Positions 52,301-64,000 of a DNA stretch of 64,000 bases are shown piece by piece; the stretch's first letter is position 1; every line of letters begins with the position of its first letter. Where the stretch lies: the NCBI GenBank assembly GCA_017506865.1, contig JAFCMP010000139.1, positions 62,001 to 126,000 of the forward strand. Reading direction: 5' to 3'. A model generated the notes under the pieces. It worked only from the letters and a program-made list of their open reading frames with translations. It made no database searches and was not told the origin of the DNA. The position numbers and the translations under genes were made by a program. Origin of the DNA: Tribonema minus (Eukaryota; Sar; Xanthophyceae; Tribonematales; Tribonemataceae).

Positions 52301-55300
52301 ATGGAGGTGGATCTGGACACCGCAGCTGGCCATGCAGGTGTTGGCACTGGATCGTTGACGGCATCAAAAATCAACAGTGATGCCTCTGCGGCTGCCGCGC
52401 CCGCCAACAGCGGTGGCAGAGCTGATTTGTGGGCTGTCCCTTCTCCGCCTGTCCCCACGCTGGCTCTCAATGCTCTCGAGATGGGGTTCTTGGTGCCACA
52501 CTGGAAGGGGGAGGTCACCTGCAAGCTGTGCAAAAAGAAGTTGGGCGGGACATCGTGTCGGCTGCGCTGCGCCCAGTGCCCAGATCTGGACATGTGCCTG
52601 GACTGCTTTTCTTCGGGAGCGGAGGGCGAGGGCCATACCAAGGACCATGCTTACAGGCCCGCTCAGGTCCTGCCATTCCCGCTGTTTAGGGAAGAGTGGA
52701 CTGCAGGGGAGGAACTGCTGCTGCTGGAGGGTATCAAGCGGTACAGCATTGGCAACTGGGAGGCTATCAGTACAGCGGTAAGATCGAGCATTAATTAGAA
52801 GCAAGTGACTGCAGGTGTCATACATGAGGCACACCCGTGCTTCTGGTGCAGGTGGCTGACACGAGAATAAAGTGTGCAACCTTGCTGGCTGCTGTCGCTG
52901 TTGAGACGTGCAGGCATAGCATGTAGCTTCAAAAGTGACAGCATTTAGCGTATGCAGCTTGCCTGACCTTCCAACGCCACAACATGTCGATTATCAAAGA
53001 GCGTTTCAAACAACTTGACCTGCCACAGCAGCGACTGCGGAACAGCGGGCAAGTTTGCTTCTAGAAAAGCAGCCACAAATCTGGCACCTTCTCTAGTAGT
53101 TTCACTGTCGTATTCTGCTTGTGTCAAGCTGTTGCTAAATTGTTGTCAAGCAGCGCTTGCACTATTGTCGAGTTGCATGCATCGGCTGTGACCCATGGCT
53201 CACTCTTGGAGATCTGGCACCTTCTCTAGTAGATTGCACTGTCGTTGTCTGTTGTGTCAAGCTGTTGCTAAATTGTCGTCAAGCGGCGCCTGCACTGTTG
53301 TCGAGTTGTGTGCATCAGCTGTGACTCATGGCCATAAATGTCTCACTCTTGAAGGCAGGGTGTGCATGTATGTATTCGACGAAGGTATGATTTCAACAGA
53401 CTTGGCCGTCCAAAAAGCTCTATGAGCACTCCTGCTTCCATCTTTATGCATTTCAGCATTAAATAAGCTGAACAACGGGCAATTGGCCACGTAGTCCAAG
53501 GACCGATATGTATATATACCTTGCTGGTTATTATCTTCAACTGTGCCTCCGCGAGTGATGCACAGCTGTGCGCTTTTTCGCCTGCTCGTGGTGCAATCCA
53601 CTCTGCAGCTCTACACATTGCCGATTTTCTCCCATGTTTTTGCCCGAGTAAAGATGCCACACCTTGATGACGCAGCGCATAGGCCTGCGCAACATGAGCA
53701 GGTATTTACTTTCAGTTACTGCTCAGTATTCTCGCGGTCAGCTTGACCCTGCTGCGCTCTGAGGCCGGTCCCGACTGAACATCTGCGGCTATGCTGCTTG
53801 AAGCACCACTTCATTGCAGAGGGGCCACTGTAGTGGCCATACAAAGACCATCAGCATGTCTTCGCACTGGCTCGCCTGCAGATGTTCAAGGAGTCGAAAA
53901 CGGCGGACCAGATCCGGCAGCACTACCTGGATGACTACCTGGGGCGCTTCGGGCACATACTCCCCCCCGCGGTCATAGAGGGCCCGGTGGACCCAGCGGA
54001 CTCCGTGCAGGACGCGCAGCACCCCCTCCTTGGCCAGCCCCTCAAGTCCGCGTTCATCGCCGAGAGGAGGTACGGACGGTCGCGGCCGCCGCGGCAGTGC
54101 TCCTCTCTTTGTTGGGCATGGGTCCTCCACATGTTTTTTTGCGGTCAAAGCTGGGGGGCTGACGAGGCTGTATGGGCGTCATCTCACTGTGGATGCGCGT
54201 GGGGAGTGCGCTCAGAGAGTGAGTGGTGAGCGACGGTCAATATTGCGCGCACTGCTCAGACAGCGGCGTGCCGCCGCCATGCTGCGGTCACCGCGCCGCT
54301 GTGTGTGAGCGCACGCATACACCCCCTGATACTCATGTAGCCCTGGCCCATGCGGGCGTCCTCGCCTTGTGACCGACTACGGCTCGCGCGCTGCCCTTGG
54401 CGCTACAAATCCTCATCACACGCGCTCTGCACCTCCGTTCGTCCCGCCGCCGCAGCCAAGCGGACATCACCCGCCGCGGCCGCGCCGTCTTCGTGCCGCC
54501 GACGCCGGAGGAGGAAGCCGCGCTGCAGCCGTCGGCAGCGGAGGCCGCGATGGACGTGGACGCGAGCGCGTCGGAGTCCGCGCCGGAGCGCGGCGGCGGC
54601 AAGGCGGGCGCGATGGCGGCGCGGCGCACGGGCAGCGGGCGGTCACGGCCAGTCCCCCCCAAACGATCGCGGCGTAGCAGCACCGGCGGCGGCGGCGGCG
54701 GCGGCACTCCCGCAAGCGACCACGGCGCGGACGCGGACGACGTGGGGGGCGCGGCGGCGGCGGCGACGGGGAAGATGGCCGCGGCGGCGGCGGCAGCGGA
54801 GACGGGGCCGCTGGGGGCGGCGGGGGAGGAGCTGCCGTTCGCGCTGAGCGGGTACTCGGCGAAGCGCCAGGACTTTGACGTGGAGCACGAGAACGACGCG
54901 GAGCAGGTGCGGCGCTGCAGTGACGGTTTCGGCTGCCGCGGTTGTGATGTCGCGCTCGTCGTGCGGTCACGATCCTTCAGAGCTATTGCTGTGACGTAGG
55001 TGCGTGACCAAAAAGTGCTACTTAGCACAGATGCACGTTCAGCGACCTGCCATCAGCAGCTCAGTCAGTGGTCCAAACAATGATGTGTTTGCCAAGGCTC
55101 CACATCTGAATTGTACTGTTGCGCCACAATGGCCTGTACTTCTGGTGTGCTGCATCTTGCAATTGCCACAATGCTATGAATAGTTGCACCTCTGCTGTGT
55201 CGTGAACTGTGTATAGGACCATCCGCTGTCACTTCTGGTTGAGAAAGATGCGCTTTGCATCAGACTCTTCAAGCCTAATTGGGCACTTCAGGCAGCCAGT

Positions 55301-58300
55301 TGCAAACCAGAATGCATGCTGTTACCGTGTCAAGCTTGAATGATAGGTCAGGCATATATATTATCATTGCTTGGCGAAATGAGCGCTTCGTAAGACACGG
55401 AATGCAGGTAGTTGCCTTGACGACCTGAAAGTTGAGCTCGGCTGGCTGTAACTGTAAATTTGCACTGTCACCGTTGTGATGTTGCGGTTATGGAATCTTG
55501 GCGGGGCTACGCGCTGTGTCAGCCCAGAGCCGCCTGCGCCTCAGAAGATTCAACACATCTGTAATTGACCTACAAACACAATAATGTGCCTGCGCTCAGG
55601 CTACACAGCAAATTGCCAAGGCAGCACGTCTGCCGCTTTACATCTCGTGCTTTGCCTCGCATCACACCCCCCCCCCCCCACCGCCTCCCGCGCCCCTCAC
55701 GCATCGCATCCCCCCCCGCCCCCCCCCCCGCGCAGGCCCTGGCGGACATGGAGTTCAGCCCGGAGGACTCCGCCGCGGAGCGCGAGCTCAAGCACGAGGT
55801 CATTCGCATCTACAATGCGAAGCTCGCGGAGCGCGCGCGGCGGCGCGAGTTTGTGGTGGAGCGCCGCCTGCTGGACTACCGCGGCGTGGCGGCGCGCGAG
55901 CGGCGGCGCGAGCACAAGGAGGACCGGGAGCTGGCGGCGCGGCTGCGCGTGTTTGCGCGCCTGCAGTCGCGCGAGGAGCACGAGGCGTTCGTGGAGGGCG
56001 TGCTGCGCGCCAAGGCGCTGCGCAGGTGCGCGCGCGCGCATGTCCTGCATCAACGTGTACATGCCGCGGAGTATGTCTGCATGCATGCACGCGCGCATGC
56101 AAACCACGCACGCATACGTGGACTGGAACAGCTTGATGGTTGTGCAGCTGGAGCGCAAGTCTACATGAACACCTGTTTGCCAAAACATGTATGGCGGTGA
56201 CTCTCCGCTCCTCCCGCAGCAGTGCGCGTAGCGCAGCAGCCGCTGCTTTGCATGCGTACAGCGGTGCATGGGTGCGTCGTAGCGACATTGCTGCTGGCAG
56301 CACTCAAGGTACTACTCCGAAGTCCATGATGATGATGACAGTGTGTGCAACGGGTGCAGCTTCGAGTCACCTTATGTTGGCGAAGCGTAGTCTAACACCT
56401 CCCCGCCTGCAGTTCAACCAATCAAAGATCAATTTTAGATTGCATTCAGTACGTTGCGCTTTGTGTGATATGCTGACGTGTCACATGATAGCTGGGCATA
56501 GCTAGTTTCGGGTCCACGTTGCTGTACATCAAGCGACCACAGGTGCGCACAACTCATGCCGAGGTGCATGCGTGCCAAGCGCTGCCGCGTGATCTGTGAA
56601 CAGCGGGTAGTCCACTGACCAATCGTGCGGCGCGCCTCAGCGCCTGCGTCATGGTGCGTCACCCGTTCACCAACACAGAGCCGTAGTGCCTACCAGCTGG
56701 GTCGCTGCTGCTGCAGCTCTGCTGCAGCTGCGCGCCTTGTGTTGTTCACCTGCGCCAGTCAACAAGTGATGGCTCTACGCTGCTGCTTCCCTCAGTCTCT
56801 CTGCAAAACCTCCACACGCTCTATTCCATGCGCCTGTTCCCCATCCAGAGGGCGCGCTTCTGCCTGCCTCCACTGACTTGCCCACCCGCGCGCGCACCGT
56901 CCGCGCGCGTTTGCAGGCGCATAGAGCAGCTGCAGGCGTACAGGCGCGCCGGCCTGCGCACGCTCGTGGAGTGCGAGGCCTTTGAGCTGACTCACGCCAA
57001 GTCCAAGGACGCCAACAACGCCGCCAGAGTCAAGCAGGGGCAGCAGCAGGCGGCGGCAGCGGCGGCGGCGGGGACCGCGGGCGGAGCCGCGCTGTCGCGA
57101 ACGAGCTCTTTCTCCAGCGTGCAGCCGGGCGGGCCTCGAGCCAGGTACGGTGCATCGAACACACTCCTCGTAAGCTTTGTCGGCAGCCTTCAATGTTGAC
57201 ATGTGTGCGGCGTGTTGAAGCACGTGTGCAAGCCCTGCACGGTGCCAACACCTCGTCAGTCAGCAGCTAGTCGTGGCAGCAACGGCGGCGCGGCGGCCGC
57301 CGCGAGGCGCAAGTTGTGTGCTTGGGTAGGTGCCGCTGCGAGCGGCAGCGGAGGGCACCCTTGTCGGTCGTAGACGCGCTAGCCGGCTATGCAAGCGGAA
57401 CAGCGCGCGCTACTTGTGAGCAGAGGCGTGTCGCGTGCTTTTCACCTTCAAGGGCCTCTGAAGTGCAATCAAGTGCTGATGTGTCTTGTCAAGCGTACAT
57501 GTTCTGCCATGTACACATGAATACTCATGCACCTATGGTTACAATTGCCCATGCGCCCAAGACGCCCTATTTTGAGAGCTGTGACATAACGCACATGCAC
57601 ACGTTGGGGAGGCATGTGCAGTGACCGCACGGGGAGAAGTATCATTCCCCCTTCTCGCAGCGGGCTTCAACACGTGCTTGGGGATACTGAGAATGCTGAC
57701 AGCAGAGCTTGTACATCGTGCCGGACCCATCACGACACGGTTCACACGTACTCCCGACGTGTGCTTGTAGATTGCTCCAAGTGCCCGCGCGAGCCGTGCT
57801 CCCACGTCCCGCGCGTTGCCCCCCTCACGCATGCTCTCCCCCCCGTTCCTCTGCTGCATTGCTCAGCGCGGATGACATGGACGTAACTGGCGCGCTGCAC
57901 CCGCTGGGAGCCATGCCCGCGCCGGCCGCGGATCCCAACGCGCCCCCGCCGCTGGACATATCGCAGGAGCCGGGCTTCCAACTGCTGTCCGCGAAGGAGG
58001 TGAGTTGAAGTTCAGCGCCACGAGCACGGGGGCGCAATGCTGAGAGCACTGCTGATGCAAATGTGCAGCAGACGCGGCATCGGTGTCCGCAGCGGTGGGG
58101 CCGAGCGGCGTCATCGTGCGGGTGTTTGCTGGAACGCTCGTCACACTGACAGCAGCGCTTCCCTGCCATTCTACTGTCGTCTGGACACACTCATGGCGTG
58201 CCGCCTGTCGAGACCCGGCGCCGACGCCGGCGCTGCATCGTGTGCGCTGCGCTGCCGCAGTGTGTCTGCGTAGGTCACGGCATGAACGTGTCTTTTCGCA

Positions 58301-59860
58301 GCGCGCACCCCGCAAAGGTTCAATGGTTTCCCTTGTGCGCCGGGTCCTTTGATGCGCGAAGCGCTTCTGTGCATGTAACGCTGGGTACTGCTGTTGCGTG
58401 TACGCGCGCGCAGGCCAGCCTCTGTGCGCACCTGCGGCTCCTCCCTCAGCAGTACACGGCCATCAAGGACGCGCTCGTGCGCGAGAGCTTTGCACGCGGC
58501 ATCGTGCCGAAGGACGCCGCCGCCGCGGGCGTGGCGCAGGTGCGTTTGCGCATGTTCTACATAGCACTCATGGCAGTGCTCAGGAACGTTAGAACATAAT
58601 ATATATAGAGAGAGCCATCGTGTCGCCGCACGATGGTTCGAAACCCGCTCACCACCTTCTGCGCAACGTGCAGCCACGAGCGCTATCAATAGCTGCTGAA
58701 CCTCCTGTGTTGGGCTACCAGCTGGAGCTGGCCTATCGAACACGTGAGACCTTTCCGTACTGAACACCCATGCCTCAAACGCTAGAAAGCTTGCACACAG
58801 AAGTCGTTTGACTACTGTGATATGGTGGTACTGTTTGACTCGTGGCCAATGACTGCAGTAGCGGTGACCACGGTTATTGGTGGAAGGCACTTGCGGGTAA
58901 CCACACCATGCCATCTACAGCTCTACGATATTTTTATTTGTTTTCATATACTTCTAGAAAGTATTTATGGCAGATGCAAGGCGTGCCTACGGGACAACGC
59001 TGTTTGCAGGAATTTGAATTGAAGCGCATGCAGCACGCCTGCGGAGGCTGACCACGCGGTGTTGGATGTAAAGCGCAGAGACGCGCGCGCTGTGCGATCA
59101 TTGCCAGGCGCTGATCTCACGCTCCCCGCGGGATGCATGGAAGCGTTGAGTGTGAACCGCAGAGCACGACCCCATGAGCTGCCACGAGCGCATGCGCGCA
59201 AATAAACATGTATGCCCTGATCATGCCGCTGTCGTGCTCCTCTCGCTGATCCCCCCTCCCCACCTCAATCCCCCTCTTGCACGCGCACAGCTGGTGACGT
59301 GCGATATCAGCCAGGCCGGCGCCGTGTACGACTTCACGGTCTCCTGCGGCTGGCTCGCCTCTGAGTCCCACCTGCCGCCGCCATCAGCACCTCAGCCGGC
59401 GGCGGCAGCAGCAGCAGGGGCGCCAGCGCCGGAAGAGTCAGGGCTGCGCATGGCGGTCGACGGCGACGCGCGCACTTCGAACACCGCCGCGGCAGCGGCA
59501 AACGGCGCCGCTGCTGCCGTCGTTCCGGCATCATCGGTGGAGTTCGGCGCGTCAAAGCCAGCGGTTGTGCTGACGGCGCCGCCGGCAGATGGCGCAGCGG
59601 CAGCGGCGGCAGCGCAGGCGGCCATGGCAGCGGCCGCTGCTGCGGCAGCTGCCACTGGGTATGGTGCGGCGACGCTGCCGATGCCGGGGCTGTGGGACAG
59701 CGGCAATTTAGTGCAAGGTCTGGTAGCGCCGCCGCCGGCGGCAGCGGTGGCGCCAGCGCAGGCTCTGCCGCCACCAGCTGCGGCGGCGGCGGCTGCCCCC
59801 GCGGCAGCCTCTTTTGACCCTTTCGCGTCTGCGAATTCGCTCGAGGAGTTTGCGTTGTGA
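52301..59860 (+). CDS. ADA2: Transcriptional adaptor ADA2 (SAGA-type complex)
   Basis: Eight exons: 52301-52777, 53882-54069, 54456-54906, 55736-56025, 56917-57144, 57867-57999, 58414-58539, 59291-59860; 820 residues. Domains in order: ZZ zinc finger at about 74-116 (CKLCKKK, RLRCAQCPDLDMCLDC, H and H); SANT at about 131-185 (EEWTAGEELLLLEGIKRYSI, GNW, then TADQIRQHYLDDYLGRFG across exons 1-2); the ADA2-specific middle (GYSAKRQDFDVEHENDAEQ, then ALADMEFSPEDSAAERELKH); and a C-terminal SWIRM at about 570-660 (PLDISQEPGFQLLSAKE, LRLLPQQYTAIKDALVRESF, VYDFTVSCGWLASE). ADA2 bridges GCN5 acetyltransferase and other SAGA subunits in the nucleus. It is longer than usual because of a Gly/Ala-rich insert in exon 3 and about 165 Ala/Pro-rich residues after SWIRM. 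ATG at 52301 chosen as the first in frame. The 3' end of the last exon is also copied in the left arm. Confidence 0.9.
53080..53345. repeat. 133-bp tandem duplication in ADA2 intron 1
   Basis: 'tctggcaccttctctagtag' occurs at 53080 and 53213, each followed by ttgtgtcaagctgttgc and ctcactcttg(g/a)a. The copies differ at about a dozen positions. Confidence 0.75.
58826..58953 (+). repeat. Dispersed repeat family R1, copy 3 (ADA2 intron 7)
   Basis: Matches 22938-23068 and the reverse complement of 282-412: ctcgtggccaatgactgcag, gcggtgaccacggttattgg, aaggcacttgcggg. It lies between ADA2 exons 7 and 8. Confidence 0.5.
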
Positions 59861-60455
59861 TGAATGTACAGGACGGCCGGATCATAGAGGTGGCTGCCTT
59901 CTGTTGCACTTGTGCTGTCTTGAAGACACTGAGATCAGTTTGCTCGCAATTGGGTTGGTAATGTGCCTACTTGTTCCCAGGTTAGGCATGATGATACGGT
60001 TGAAGCGTACAGCGGCGCCGCATTGGGCGAGCGCAGATGTTCTGGACGCGCTGAGGACATGTGTAGTCACATGCATACAGGACAACCTCGAACACACTCA
60101 TTCAGATGAACTTGAAGTTGAACTTGAACTTAACGTTCGTTGCGCTACGCTACGGTACGGCACCCTGCAACCCCCTGGGCAAAATTTTCTCACTACATCC
60201 GCGCTGTCATCTTGCTCCATTGATGTGGGTCCAGTGCTTCGAAAGGCCAGGAGATAGCTGGTTGCTGCTAGTAAGACGCGGCCTCAGTGCGAAGTAAAAG
60301 GCGGGCTGCCGCTGGCATGGAGTGGCTCCTTGAAATTTGCTCGCCAATACCAGCGGCCACCCCCGCCATGCTGAACCCAGGCAGACTTGCGGACTGCCGC
60401 TTGCCTTACCATCACAACCCGCTCTTGCCGCGAAAGCAGCCACCTCAATTTTATC

Positions 60456-62341
60456 ATGTCTCCCGTCTTCAGCAACAAGACTTTCTGCCTGGCGACTGTT
60501 GCTCTGGTAGTGGCTACCCAGCCTGGCAGCGCCGCTCCTCAGCGCCTGCGCGGGGCGATGCAGAGCGACAGGCGGCTGACCGAGCAGTACCCTGTCAACT
60601 TCGCACTCCCCACCAGGGCTGCCTTCAGGTGAGCCATGGTCTTGCAGCAGATGATACACATGTTCTTGCAGCAGACTACCTATACACATGACTTGGCAGC
60701 AAAAGAGAGCGCGCTGAAAAGATGACTGATATGTGTGGTGCCCACCCTGTCACACCGATGCCGGATTTGTAATGTGCGCAGCCCGCAGGGCATGTTGTGA
60801 CAAGTTGCTGTCAACACAGTGCAGCATATTCAGGAGCACTTCATGGTGTGCACTGACTGACAGCGAGCGGCTTGCTCACATCAATTTTTGCCTCACATCC
60901 TTTGATGTTGCATCGCCAGGGCTCAGTTCCAGCCTGAGGAGTTCAAGTTTGACCTCGCCGGTCTTGACGTACCTCCAGGAGAGGGTGGCAGTGTTCAGGC
61001 ACTGGGCGCTGCTCAACTGCCTTCGCTCACGGGCGAGAAGGTCGCCATGGTCAGGCTCGTTCTGGAGGCAAGTTTTATTCAAAGGCTGCGTCCCTGTTTG
61101 TCATACAAATGTCCAGCAGGGTCTGTGTTGACGTTTTGAACAAGCCCGCAATCTAAAATTTAATTTGAATTTCTTAAAAGCCTGAGAGATAGATAAACCT
61201 ATGCTGGTCTCGCTTCATTGCTTCTGTGGCATTTACTTACAGAGTTGTGCACCTGCACTGCACCCACAAGCGTTCATTCAAACTCAGCTGGTCTGTATGT
61301 ACTACAGAGCACGCGCCTGAGGCTGTTCATTTGTGTGGGTACATGATGTCACAGGCACGCCTGCTATAGGCAGTATCTACGTGTAGTCGTCTGTTGATCT
61401 CATAGTCATGTGCTGTCCCTCCCCTCTATGTATGCACTGCAGCCCTGCGGCATCAACCTGCCCCACGTGCACCCCCGTGCCACCGAGATCCTGTTTGTGG
61501 TAGACGCCGCGCCTGAGGGTGTTCTCATGGCCTTTGTGGAGGAGAATGTGGCAATGCAGGGCCCGCGTGCCATCACCAACACCGTCACCACCGGCCAGGC
61601 GACGTTCTTCCCCCAAGGACTCGTGCACATGCAGGTGCGTACCGCTACATATACTGCCAGCTATGCAGTACATGTGATATCACCAATGTTTGAATCATTG
61701 CAGCAATGTGCACAGAACCTTGAAGCAAATCTTGCAGTAAATGCCTTCACGCTCAGAGTGTGCAGAGCATGGCGGGTGTTAGTGCACTCCCTGACTAAAT
61801 GCTCTGCTACACCCTGACTGAACGCTTCGCTATGCTGCGGCCTGTGCGCCCTGAGGCAGCTGATACAAACATAAGACATGTCCTCAACTTCAAAAGTCCA
61901 TGTGCGCACCTTGGATGATGTGCTGCACTTGCTCATCAACCTCAAAAAGTCCATGCGCGCACCTTGCCTCATATTCTCGCGGCCTTTGTCTCATGTGATT
62001 GCATGCATGCCGCTCGACATAACACTGCACAAGCGTATCTGGAGTGGCACAACACGCCGCGTGGCAAATGCACTTGTACTGAAGTCATTCCCGCTACTGT
62101 ACAGGTCAACATGGGCTGCACCCCCGCCACCATGATCGCGGCACTGGGCTCTGACGACTTTGGCGTGCAGACCATCACGACCACCGCCATTGCGGGCCTT
62201 GCCTACGACGAGAACCTCAAGGAGGGCACCGCCGCCGCCTTTGGCATCTCCCAGGACCAGCTCATACACCTGGTGGAGGGTTTCCCGGGCAACCCCGCTG
62301 CGGGCGCGGAGGAGTGCCGCAAGCGCTGCAACATCTACTAA
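60456..62341 (+). CDS. Germin-like cupin, copy C (right arm)
   Basis: Exons 60456-60628, 60920-61067, 61443-61634, 62105-62341; 249 residues. ATG at 60456 opens MSPVFSNKTFCLATVALVVA (signal peptide). The cupin core PCGINLPHVHPRATE carries the H-x-H-x6-E metal ligands, with GLVHMQ as the third His; exon 4 reads MGCTPATMIAALGSDDFG and ends RKRCNIY. Structure, phases and the GC donor after exon 2 are identical to copy A, from which it differs at few residues. It is the gene immediately downstream of ADA2 on the same strand (595 bp from the ADA2 stop to its ATG). Extracellular cupin of the germin family; enzymatic activity not predictable. Confidence 0.86.
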
Positions 62342-64000
62342 GTGACAGCATGCTCCAGCACAGAGAAGACCGGTGGGAAATACCATGCCTTGCAGTGTAC
62401 TTACGACTGGTGTAGTGGCGGTCGGCTGAGGAGTCCCAGTGTTATTTGAGGCTTTACGCAGTGGAGGTTTGGGGAGGTTTTGGTGGTTCTGGTGCACATG
62501 GCCTAGCAGTAGAAGACATTGTCATAGTATTGTGGGTACGGGCGGACAACGAGCAGGGGGCCTGCCTTTCAAATTCACCCCAACTTGCATTGGTGCGGCG
62601 CACACTACACACAGGACAATTCATGTACTTCAAGAGTATGCGCATTCATCCCCAGCAGAGCAACAACTGAAGCGCAGTTGCAATTTGTTACATGTCACCT
62701 TTCCAGTGGATGCCAGTGCAGCAGCGTCACTCACATAACCTGCGGCCTATGTGGTCTGGCACACGGCATTTCATGCTTGGGTAAATGGTTTCAGACCTTT
62801 AATGATACATCACTTGACATGGCAATAGTGATGGCGGCTGCTTGCTGTGGAGCGCTGCCATATCTTGCTGTTGTTCTGTTTTGTGTGGCTGCTGCACGGC
62901 TTGTCCCTCATGACTTGGTATGCTGCCATGTAGTCTTAAACTAGTTTTGGCATTTGGTCACTCTTTTAACAGCCTCGCCGGTCCAGGCGCAGCATACGTG
63001 GTGTATTGACATTTTAATCCACTCAGCATGGACTGCGAGTACGGTATTTCGCAGAAGTTTCTAGCTGGTCTTTGTTTATACTCAAACATGATGGAGGGTT
63101 GATATTTAAAGGTGGGCAAGCCTGGCTCGAAGCTAGGGTTGTTAGCCGGACTAAGTTTTTGTGTTGCAAAGAGCTGAATTCTTCGTCAAATGACTGCATT
63201 GTGCATCCGTCCGTGCAGCGCAGAACCCATGCTTCTTGCAGAATGGGCAGGTGACCTCTGTGCCGCTGTGCATTTCACGACGCCTGCGCTAAGCCCCCAC
63301 CCCGCCCCGTTCTGCACCAAAGGAAGCACGCGATTGGTGTATGCTGGCCGCTCCAGGAGGCTGAGATCCGCCACACACGCCTTGCCCGGCTTGGGCTAAC
63401 CAGTTGGACAGGTAGCTGTGGTCCACCGCCTAGTTGGCGACGTCCTGCTCATCCCATGTAGGCTTCGGCTGGTGGCCGCTCTGCCGTGCTGCCGTGCCGC
63501 TCTCTGCAGCCCAGCGTTGCTAGCGGTTACCTCAGCTCTGTCAGCTTGTGCGGCCTGTCGTGCCGCATCTGCGGCACTGGCGACTCCAATGGCGCCGCCG
63601 CCAACCCAGGCCGTTGAGGCGGCAGCAGGCGCTGTCGCCTCTCAGGCTGCGTGACCTCTGTACATCGCTGGCCTCGGCGGCGTCGCATGTCGGATTTGAC
63701 GCTCTACACTTTTTGCGATTGTTGACAGGGGTATTGGTCGCATCCCTGCTGCCGCGCTCGTTCTCGCAGGGGCTGCGCGCGAGACCTTGGTACCAAGCGC
63801 GCCGGCCGCCACCGCTGGGCGAGCAGACTGCGCCGGTGGTGCCGCCGCTGCACCTGCATCAGGCTTAGCACAAGCCACAGATGCAGACTCTCGGAGGTGC
63901 CGCAGCGCTGTGTGCACCCGTGACCTTATTGGCACCGCTGTGCACAACAGGGGCCTTCGGTGGTGGGGTAGCAGAGATATACAGGAGGGGGGGCGGGGGG
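62342..64000. other. 3' flank of germin-like C, no confident gene
   Basis: Mirrors 36184-37862. Open frames of 60-120 codons exist on both strands, conserved between arms because the DNA is duplicated. One stretch (minus strand, about 63150-63280; plus strand 36918-37038 in the left arm) reads CPFCKKHGFCAARTDAQCSH, a zinc-knuckle-like arrangement ahead of a stop; it may be a retroelement gag remnant. The end is GC-rich with G runs. Confidence 0.35.

Larger units (their letters stand above)
59476..64000. repeat. Right arm of large inverted duplication (runs off window)
   Basis: Inverted match to 36184-40693. It starts inside the ADA2 last exon and contains germin-like gene C and downstream sequence up to the window edge, where homology is still running (gggggggcgggggg against the left-arm cccccc tract near 36184-36205). 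Because ADA2 is complete here, this arm is probably the source and the left arm the copy. Confidence 0.85.

Noticed and set aside
54333-55028. Several GC-rich frames on both strands
   Set aside because: Shadows of the low-complexity ADA2 exon 3; only the frame ending QDFDVEHENDAEQ continues the ADA2 protein.
57316-58914. Minus-strand open frames of 150-247 codons
   Set aside because: Antisense to ADA2 exons 6-7 and their GC-rich introns, with no recognisable domain.

Overview
This window looks like nuclear DNA of a eukaryotic alga, most likely a stramenopile. The case rests on many small exons with ordinary GT-AG (and a few GC-AG) introns, a SAGA-type ADA2 adaptor, a plant/cyanobacterial-type D-ribulokinase, germin-like cupins, proline-threonine (PT) repeat surface protein exons, and ankyrin repeats of the WARANGCPW type that I associate with brown and yellow-green algae. 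The species is inferred; a xanthophyte such as Tribonema would fit. I saw no bacterial operons, tRNA, rRNA or CRISPR array.

Layout. (1) 1-4.2 kb: mostly non-coding, with a poorly resolved hypothetical gene at 1129-2704. (2) 4.2-31.7 kb (+): one very long gene. It starts with a signal-peptide exon (4219), runs through Cys-containing exons, then a tandem array of 17 near-identical 84-nt phase-0 exons, each encoding 28 residues of PT repeat, and ends in a Cys-rich exon at 31495-31695. The introns between these exons are copies of each other, so whole exon-intron units of about 0.9-1.9 kb have been amplified. Into this array have landed a 5'-truncated non-LTR retroelement with a restriction-like endonuclease (19513-22392, 12-bp target duplication), a 0.8-kb palindrome-rich element with terminal inverted repeats (24632-25424), and smaller repeats. 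(3) 31.7-36.2 kb: intergenic DNA, an ankyrin ORF and a small Cys-rich exon. (4) 36.2-64 kb: a large inverted duplication. Arms of about 4.5 kb (36184-40693 and 59476 to the window end) each carry an intact germin-like gene, and are separated by 18.8 kb holding a third, diverged germin-like gene (42380-45259, -), a D-ribulokinase (47342-51951, -) and, divergent from it, ADA2 (52301-59860, +). The left arm also carries a copy of the 3' end of the ADA2 last exon, so the right arm is probably the original locus.

How the genes relate: ADA2 and the ribulokinase share a 349-bp divergent promoter region. The germin-like proteins and the PT-repeat protein all carry secretion signals and would act at the cell surface or wall. 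The most unusual feature is the exon-amplification array, with its conserved intron blocks and a recurrent small hairpin. All splice sites were assigned by eye from reading frame, phase and consensus; no alignment or search was run.
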